In this document: piece by piece, positions 59,603-64,000 of the stretch
How positions within the stretch are numbered: the stretch's first letter is position 1
How the letters are laid out: each line of letters starts with the position of its first letter
Origin: an uncultured Thermoanaerobaculia bacterium
Lineage (GTDB): Bacteria; Acidobacteriota; Thermoanaerobaculia; Multivoradales; Multivoraceae
Assembly: GCA_951812325.1 (NCBI GenBank)
Contig: OX638294.1
Coordinates: forward strand, 2,272,859-2,336,858
Direction: 5' to 3'
Length of the DNA stretch: 64,000 bases
Program-made: the position numbers and the translations under genes
Notes under the pieces: model-generated
Seen by the model: only the letters and a program-made list of their open reading frames with translations
What the model was told of the DNA's origin: nothing
Databases searched by the model: none

Positions 59603-59979
59603 ATTCACCCGCACCGCCCGACCCGATCGTGAACGTGAACGTGATCCGTCAGGCGTCGGAACTGGTTCACCTACCATCAGGTTGGAACTCATACGGCGCC
59701 AAGCCGATCGCGAACGAAGCCTTGGAAGCTGCGATTGCGTTTCTAGTCGAAGCGATTCCAGCTATCCCGAACGTCGTCGCACCAGCCGTCGTGCCGACGG
59801 TTCGCGGAGGGCTTCAACTCGAGTGGCACCGACGAGGAGTCGACCTCGAGATCGAGTTCGGGCCAGACGCTACAGGTTCGTGGTACGCCGAGGACCGGGA
59901 CACGGAAGAGACGGTCGAAGCGCCACTGGTCAATGACGACGTAGCGCTTCAACGGTGGTTGGGCCGGGCTTCAGGCTGA
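59599..59979 (+). CDS. hypothetical partner of the TIGR04255 protein
   Basis: 126 residues from GTG 59599, in a GTGA overlap with the upstream remnant. Segments SELVHLPSGWNSYGAKPIAN, AVVPTVRGGLQLEWHRRGVD and LEIEFGPDATGSWY look like a conserved small protein that often follows TIGR04255 genes; I recall the association but no function. No export signal or catalytic motif is visible. It is intact although its neighbour is broken, so the pair has decayed only partly. Confidence 0.6.
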   Translation: MNSPAPPDPIVNVNVIRQASELVHLPSGWNSYGAKPIANEALEAAIAFLVEAIPAIPNVVAPAVVPTVRGGLQLEWHRRGVDLEIEFGPDATGSWYAEDRDTEETVEAPLVNDDVALQRWLGRASG

Positions 59980-60012
59980 CCTTGTGACAATTCCTGAGGA
60001 GTGCGGAGAGCA

Positions 60013-60100
60013 AGGATCGCTTTCCCGCATCATCTCTCTGAGCGATGTCTTTACGAAGGACGACAACGAGACCCTGCGAGCCGCAGCATGGTGCTTCGCT
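60013..60100 (-). pseudogene. relic of a VapB-type antitoxin
   Basis: The minus strand reads AARRVSLSSFVKTSLREMMR, homologous to ARGVSLSSLIEVSLREMAG in the intact antitoxin at 42648-42869, and the DNA is visibly similar. No start, no C-terminus and no toxin gene are present. It lies in the 287-nt spacer 59980-60266, whose remainder is repeat family B. Confidence 0.6.
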
Positions 60101-60174
60101 CGTAGCTCCTGATCTCGTCCGGAACGATCGCAAGAACACGCAAGTGCGCCGCGGCCTTGCGCCACAGTTCGGAC

Positions 60175-60227
60175 GCCGGCCGTCAGGCCGGCGCGTGTAT
60201 CTGGCCGCCTTCGGCGGCAGCCGGCCG
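60175..60227 (+). repeat. dispersed palindromic repeat family B, copy 2
   Basis: GCCGGCC-GTCA-GGCCGGC (60175-60192), a 9-nt linker, then TGGCCGCC-TTC-GGCGGCAG and CCGGCC. The arrangement and most bases match 17864-17915, but the loops differ (TTGCA versus GTCA, TGC versus TTC), so the stems rather than the loops are conserved. Confidence 0.75.
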
Positions 60228-60266
60228 GAACGCCGGCGCACCCAATGGTGACCGCTGCGCAACGTC

Positions 60267-61163
60267 CTAACCGGCAGTTGCCGGCGAGAACGCCGGCGAC
60301 CCCAACCGCGTCTGATCCCCCGCGATCTCCGCCAGCACCGGCTCGATGTAGCCGTAGAACCGCTCCGGGTCCTCCGACATCGGGAAGTGGCCCAGCCCCT
60401 CCATCGTTCGGTACGTTGCGCCCTTGATCTGCCCCGCGACCTCCCTGGACATCTCGGGCGTCGTCGCGGCGTCGTACTCGCCGGTCAGCAGGAACACCCG
60501 CGTCTGCGAGGTGTCGATCTCCGAGGCCCTGTCGCCCAGGTCGTGGTCGGCGCCCCAGTAGAAGAGGTCGCCCCGGAACACCCGCGGGGCGCCCTGGCTG
60601 TAGCACCAGCCGACTTCGCGGCGGTACGCCTCGGGCGCCTTGGGCGAGGTGATTCCGATCATCAGGTCGCCCTTGTAGCCGTTGTTGATCTCGGGGTGGT
60701 CGAGCAGGTCGATGTTGCCGGCATCCGACTTGATCGCCGCCTCGAGGCCGATGACCGCCTGGAACAGGCCCGGGCGGTGCAGGGCGAGGTCGAGTGCCAG
60801 GTGGCCGCCGATCGAGCTGCCCATGTAGACCGGGTCTTCGAGCTGGAGCTCGCCCACGAAGGCGGCGACGAAGTCCAGCAGGAAGCTCTTCGTCAGCTTG
60901 TACTCCTGCTTCCACCACTCGACGCCCGCCGGCGGCACGGACTTGGCGTGGTAGGGCAGGTCGTAGGCCAGCAGGTGGAAGTGCCGGCCGATTCGCTCAT
61001 CCTCCAACAAGTGCCGCCACTGGCGGCCGTCGGAGCCCGCCGTGTGCTGCAGCACCAGCGGAACGCCGTCCGGGTTCCCGGCCGACTCGAAGTAGACCTC
61101 GTAGGAAACGCCCTGGACGTCCAGGTCCAGGTAGCGGCCGACGCGCCGCGCGAAGGTGGGCAT
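60267..61163 (-). CDS. alpha/beta-fold hydrolase
   Basis: 298-residue alpha/beta hydrolase. The nucleophile elbow is YMGSSIGGHLAL (G-S-S-I-G, Ser about 117), the acid Asp is in LLTGEYDAATTPEM, and the His is in MEGLGHFPMSEDPERF. The oxyanion region is LVLQHTAGSDGRQWRHLL. The family covers esterases and C-C hydrolases; the substrate is unknown. ATG 61163 is used because it overlaps the upstream gene's stop (TGATG) and the fold begins there. It closes a three-gene minus-strand operon. A short piece of a homologous gene seems to be present in the IS debris at 58040. Confidence 0.9.
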   Translation of the reverse strand: MPTFARRVGRYLDLDVQGVSYEVYFESAGNPDGVPLVLQHTAGSDGRQWRHLLEDERIGRHFHLLAYDLPYHAKSVPPAGVEWWKQEYKLTKSFLLDFVAAFVGELQLEDPVYMGSSIGGHLALDLALHRPGLFQAVIGLEAAIKSDAGNIDLLDHPEINNGYKGDLMIGITSPKAPEAYRREVGWCYSQGAPRVFRGDLFYWGADHDLGDRASEIDTSQTRVFLLTGEYDAATTPEMSREVAGQIKGATYRTMEGLGHFPMSEDPERFYGYIEPVLAEIAGDQTRLGSPAFSPATAG

Positions 61164-61507
61164 CAGGCCGCCGCCCTCTGGTCGCCGAGCAGCATCCGCT
61201 TCACGTCGCCGTTCGTCTGCTGGCTCAGGATGAACAGGTAGAGCGTGAGGATCGGCGCGCCGAGCAAGAGGCCCCCCACGCCGAGCAAGAGCCCGCCCGG
61301 CGTGAAGTGGTTGCGCCAGGCCATCCAGAAGCCGGACAGAACCAGCATCCCCATGAAGTCCAGGTTGAACTGGCCGGGCCATGCCCCCTCCGCGATGTCG
61401 CCGAAGAAGACGGCGAACAGGCCCAGGCCGTGTTCCCTCGCGACGAGTACCGTGTAGACGACGATCACGCCGAAGATGAGGCCGAGCAGCAGGCGAAACG
61501 CGTTCAT
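61163..61507 (-). CDS. small integral membrane protein
   Basis: 114 residues with three hydrophobic segments: about 3-21 (AFRLLLGLIFGVIVVYTVLV), 50-64 (DFMGMLVLSGFWMAW) and 72-95 (LLLGVGGLLLGAPILTLYLF). The phrase FNLDFMGMLVLSGFWMAWR resembles small uncharacterised membrane proteins of the DUF2834/DUF1475 kind, but I cannot assign it. It overlaps the hydrolase gene (TGATG) and the upstream gene (ATGA), so the three products probably work together. Confidence 0.75.
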   Translation of the reverse strand: MNAFRLLLGLIFGVIVVYTVLVAREHGLGLFAVFFGDIAEGAWPGQFNLDFMGMLVLSGFWMAWRNHFTPGGLLLGVGGLLLGAPILTLYLFILSQQTNGDVKRMLLGDQRAAA

Positions 61508-61890
61508 GCGGAAGCTCCCTCGGTTGGGTTGGACAGATCGCGCATCACCTGAACCAGCCGCCGCAGCGCCGGGTAGTACGCGGCGTACGCGAGCTGATCG
61601 CGGTTCAACTCGATGCCGTGATGCACGCTGGCGAAGAACGGGTCCTGGTAGAAGGGCCCCGGCGTCTTGCGCAGCAGCTCGCGCCACTCCGCCTCCGGCC
61701 CGGCGAGGAAGACGTCGGTCGGCGTGTCCGCCTCGCACGGCTCGACCGCCGCCACGGCGCCGTCCTCGAAGCGGATCGCGTGGTGCCGGTCACCCACGCT
61801 CAGCCGCAGGCTCGCCGTCCAGTGCCGGATCGCGTAGCGGAACTCAGGATCCTGTTCGAGAGTCGACTTCAGGATGTTCCAGGGAATCAT
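61504..61890 (-). CDS. hypothetical protein, possibly SCP2-like
   Basis: 128 residues beginning MIPWNILKSTLEQDPEFRYA, then RLSVGDRHHAIRFEDGAVAA, ADTPTDVFLAGPEAEWRELL and FASVHHGIELNRDQLAYAAYYPALRRL. A beta strand pattern followed by a helix that could bind a lipid suggests a sterol-carrier (SCP2)-like fold, but this is weak. Upstream in-frame codons to 62058 would add an Arg/Gly-rich tail and are rejected. It overlaps the next gene by ATGA and starts the operon. Confidence 0.55.
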   Translation of the reverse strand: MIPWNILKSTLEQDPEFRYAIRHWTASLRLSVGDRHHAIRFEDGAVAAVEPCEADTPTDVFLAGPEAEWRELLRKTPGPFYQDPFFASVHHGIELNRDQLAYAAYYPALRRLVQVMRDLSNPTEGASA

Positions 61891-62057
61891 CCAGGAATCG
61901 TAGCGCGGTGGAACCACTGGGCGCGGCCCGTTACTGGGTGCGCCTCCCGCTGGATGCACCGCACACCGGGTTCGCCGGCCTCGCTCCTCTCTTGTGCGAA
62001 GCGCCGCGGAGCGGCGGCCATCCTGCTCCCCACCCCCGTGGTAGAAACTTCGCCGCA

Positions 62058-62552
62058 ATGCCCGATCCGGACTTCTCCACCTTCCCGCTCAGGAAGAAGG
62101 GCAACCGCTACCAGGACTTCGAGGAAGGCCGGACCTTCGAGCACCACTGGGGCCGCACCCTGAGCGAGGCGGACAACGCGCTGTTCGCCACGGCGACGAT
62201 GCGGTTCACCCCGCTCTACTTCAACGCCGAGTACGCGCGCGCCCACGGCCACGGCTCGGTCGTCATCGACCCGCTGCTCGTGCTCTGCACCGTGGTCGGC
62301 ATGTCCGTCGAGGACCTCTCCGAGGGCGGCGGGCCGTTCCTCGGCGTGAACGACGTGAAGTTCCACCAGCCCGTCTACCCCGGCGACACGATCACCGGCA
62401 GGAGCCGGGTGGTGGGCCGCCGCGAGTCCGGCTCCAGGCCCCACTTCGGCATCGTCACCTGGGAGACCGAGGCCCGCAATCAGCACGGCAACGTCGTGCT
62501 GACCTACCAGCGCACCAACCTGGTCGCCAAGCGCCGGGAGCCGACGCGATGA
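62058..62552 (+). CDS. MaoC-like hydratase (first)
   Basis: 164-residue hot-dog fold protein of the MaoC/(R)-enoyl-CoA hydratase type. Segments YQDFEEGRTFEHHWGRTLSEADNALF, split as residues 18-43, and DPLLVLCTVVGMSVEDLS, VKFHQPVYPGDTITGRSRVV and FGIVTWETEARNQHGNVVLT are characteristic. The catalytic Asp/His pair is not obvious at the usual place (SEADNALF carries the Asp). Followed by a second MaoC-type gene and a CoA-transferase, so it probably hydrates an enoyl-CoA in the same pathway. The stop codon is inside the 19-bp duplication. Confidence 0.88.
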   Translation: MPDPDFSTFPLRKKGNRYQDFEEGRTFEHHWGRTLSEADNALFATATMRFTPLYFNAEYARAHGHGSVVIDPLLVLCTVVGMSVEDLSEGGGPFLGVNDVKFHQPVYPGDTITGRSRVVGRRESGSRPHFGIVTWETEARNQHGNVVLTYQRTNLVAKRREPTR

Positions 62553-62695
62553 GCTCCGCCACTGGATGCGCCGGCCTGCCATCCGTGCGCCCGCTGACGG
62601 GCGCACGGACTGGTTCGCGGGTGGACGCGGATCGCGCCACTCGGGTTCTGGCCGGCACTCCGGACTCCGCGCCGCACCGGGAGCCGACGCGATGA
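62534..62695 (-). repeat. dispersed repeat family A copy 2, flanked by a 19-bp direct duplication
   Basis: CCGGGAGCCGACGCGATGA occurs at 62534-62552 and at 62677-62695. The first copy supplies the stop of the upstream MaoC gene (TGA 62550-62552), the second the start of the downstream one (ATG 62692-62694). Between them lie 124 bp whose core (62567-62657) is the reverse complement of 16320-16411, including the 11-bp stem hairpin. Deleting one copy plus the element would restore an ATGA gene overlap, so the element was inserted with target duplication. Confidence 0.88.
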
Positions 62696-63165
62696 CCACA
62701 GCCCTCACCTCCCCCTCCACCTACTTCGAAGACTTCGCCGCCGGCCAGAAGATGCGCCACGCCCGCAGCACCACGATCGACGAAGTCGAAAGCCAGCTGC
62801 TCACCAAGCTCGTCCTGAACACCGCCGACGGCCACTTCGACGAGCACAAGATGAAGGCGTCCCCCTTCGGCCAGCGCCTCGTCTTCGGCCTGGTCACCGG
62901 CTCGACGGTGATCGGCCTGGCGACCCAGGACACGGCCGAGAACGCCCTCGCCGAGCTCGGCCTCGACCGGATGCGCTTTCGCGCGCCCGTCTTCCTCGGC
63001 GACTCGCTGACCGCCTACACCGAGGTGCTCGAGACCCGCGACGCCGACCGCGACGACGCCGGCGTCGTCCGCTTCAAGCACTGGGGCACGAAGCAGGACG
63101 GCACGATCGTGTTCGAGGGCGAGCGCGAGGTCCTGATCAAGCGCCGTTCGCACTGGGGGTCGTAG
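62692..63165 (+). CDS. MaoC-like hydratase (second)
   Basis: 157-residue hot-dog fold protein. STYFEDFAAGQKMRHARSTT, then IDEVESQLLTKLVLNTADGH, where the family usually has its catalytic Asp and His, VFGLVTGSTVIGLATQDT and MRFRAPVFLGDSLTAYTEVL identify it. It is clearly distinct from the first MaoC protein, as in two-subunit or sequential hydratases. The stop overlaps the CoA-transferase start by one base (TAGTG), so they are translationally coupled. Probable substrates are branched or C4-C5 enoyl-CoA esters; this is inferred. Confidence 0.87.
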   Translation: MTTALTSPSTYFEDFAAGQKMRHARSTTIDEVESQLLTKLVLNTADGHFDEHKMKASPFGQRLVFGLVTGSTVIGLATQDTAENALAELGLDRMRFRAPVFLGDSLTAYTEVLETRDADRDDAGVVRFKHWGTKQDGTIVFEGEREVLIKRRSHWGS

Positions 63166-64000
63166 TGGGCGGCGGGTCAGGCCCCCTCTCCGACCTCGTC
63201 ATCATCGACTGCACGATGGCGCTCGCCGGGCCGTTCGGCTCGGCGATCCTCGCCGACCTCGGCGCCGACGTGATCAAGGTGGAGCCGCCGACGGGCGACA
63301 TGTCGCGCCCCTCGCCGCCCACTCCGCCGGACTTCATCAACCCCGCTCAGGGCAAGGCCGGGGTCGACGGCGGCTGCGACTTCGGCGGCTACTTCGGCAG
63401 CATCAACCGGAACAAGCGCAGCATCTCGCTCGACCTGAAGGACGAGGCCGACCGCGAGACCTTCCTTTGCCTGTGCGAGCAGGCCGACGCCGTGCTCGAG
63501 AACATGCGCGCCGGCGTGATGGACCGGCTCGGGCTGAGCTACGAGACGATCCGCGAGCGCAACCCGCGGATCGTCTACGCGGCGCTGCGCGGCTTCGGCG
63601 ACCCGCGGACCGGCGAGAGCCCCCACGCCGACTGGCCCGCCTTCGACATCGTGGCCCAGGCGATGGGCGGCTTCGCCCACATCAACGGCCCCGCGGGCGA
63701 CGGCGGATCCGGAGGGGGCTACCCCGGGGGCGCGTCCGTCGGCGACCTGTTTCCCGGGACGCTGATGGCGCTCGGCGTCGTCGCCGGGGTCCACCACGCG
63801 CGGCGCACCGGCAAGGGCCAGTTCATGGACGTCGCGATGGTCGACGGCGTCAACCTGCTGTGCGAGTCCCTTTTCGCGAACTACGGCGCCGCGAAGAGCA
63901 ACCAGCTCGGGCCGCGCGGCAGGCACCACCACAGCCTGTGCCCGTTCGGCATCTTCGACGCGAAGGACGGCGGCGTGGCGGTCGCCGCACCCGTGCCGGC
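63165..64000 (+). CDS. CaiB/BaiF-family CoA-transferase (runs off window end)
   Basis: First 278 residues of a class III CoA-transferase. LSDLVIIDCTMALAGPFGSA, ILADLGADVIKVEPPTGDMS, NRNKRSISLDLKDEADRETF and ENMRAGVMDRLGLSYETIRE are family signatures. FMDVAMVDGVN carries the catalytic Asp. GTG 63165 is the start (TAGTG overlap). The neighbours suggest a mesaconyl- or methylsuccinyl-type C4/C5 CoA pathway, but CoA-transferases of this family are promiscuous and the C-terminus is not seen. A Gly-rich loop (GGSGGGYPGG) near residue 184 is unusual. Confidence 0.92.
   Translation, partial: MGGGSGPLSDLVIIDCTMALAGPFGSAILADLGADVIKVEPPTGDMSRPSPPTPPDFINPAQGKAGVDGGCDFGGYFGSINRNKRSISLDLKDEADRETFLCLCEQADAVLENMRAGVMDRLGLSYETIRERNPRIVYAALRGFGDPRTGESPHADWPAFDIVAQAMGGFAHINGPAGDGGSGGGYPGGASVGDLFPGTLMALGVVAGVHHARRTGKGQFMDVAMVDGVNLLCESLFANYGAAKSNQLGPRGRHHHSLCPFGIFDAKDGGVAVAAPVP

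Overview
The window is GC-rich (roughly two thirds G+C by eye), densely coded bacterial DNA with many 4-nt ATGA or GTGA gene overlaps. A VWFA-related protein of the type common in Acidobacteriota, a very large Oar-like TonB receptor with an N-terminal carboxypeptidase-regulatory domain, TPR/CRTAC1 proteins and frequent GTG starts all point to Acidobacteriota, perhaps a marine or host-associated lineage. The plant-type LRR protein, the many CoA/MaoC genes and the dense defence genes fit that, but the taxonomy is inference.

Layout. 1-6.1 kb (minus): an F-type ATP synthase cluster b'-b-delta-alpha-gamma-beta-epsilon without the a and c genes. 6.3-7.4 kb: tandem palindromes and ftcD. 7.4-13.7 kb (minus): a cell-envelope and RNA operon, amidase - GerMN lipoprotein - murI - rph - small ORF - mpl, mostly overlapping. 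13.8-14.7 kb: tRNA-Glu(CTC) followed by a seven-copy array of structured repeats that carry inverted copies of the tRNA 3' end. 14.76-15.95 kb (minus): a secreted peroxiredoxin-like/DsbD-N-like protein with an in-frame TGA in a UPYC redox motif and a SECIS-like hairpin just downstream, very probably a selenoprotein. 16-18 kb: a HicB-like protein, an AAA/DUF4143 ATPase and two families of dispersed palindromic repeats. 18-20.2 kb: a TauD-type dioxygenase and a secreted protein with two CxxCH motifs. 20.3-27.2 kb (minus): an overlapping operon VWFA - TPR - TPR - CRTAC1.

27.2-37.6 kb is a sugar-uptake locus. LacI and MFS genes (minus) are divergent from a TonB receptor, a GH3 beta-glucosidase and an SSS symporter (plus). 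A clear sigma70 promoter and two LacI-type operators lie between them. 37.9-40.8 kb (minus) encodes a large surface LRR/Calx-beta/poly-proline protein with a duplicated C-terminal domain. An acyl-CoA dehydrogenase, a VapBC pair and a secreted FAH-family protein follow.

44.7-57.9 kb (plus) is a defence island: hsdM, an AlbA_2/ATPase protein, an AbiEi/AbiEii pair, hsdS with two nearly identical target-recognition domains, a truncated Fic gene, hsdR fused to a C-terminal AlbA_2 domain, then a trypsin-like protease and a protein with a HEPN-like RxxxxH motif. 57.9-60.2 kb is a graveyard of transposase, TIGR04255 and antitoxin remnants. 60.3-61.9 kb (minus) is a small alpha/beta-hydrolase operon. 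62-64 kb (plus) has two MaoC-type genes and a CaiB/BaiF CoA-transferase running off the end. A ~91-bp dispersed repeat sits between the two MaoC genes, flanked by a 19-bp duplication that preserves the stop of one gene and the start of the next.

The strongest candidates for new biology are the UGA/SECIS redox protein, the tRNA-linked repeat array, the junction-preserving insertion, the protease-HEPN pair next to the type I system, and the LRR surface protein.
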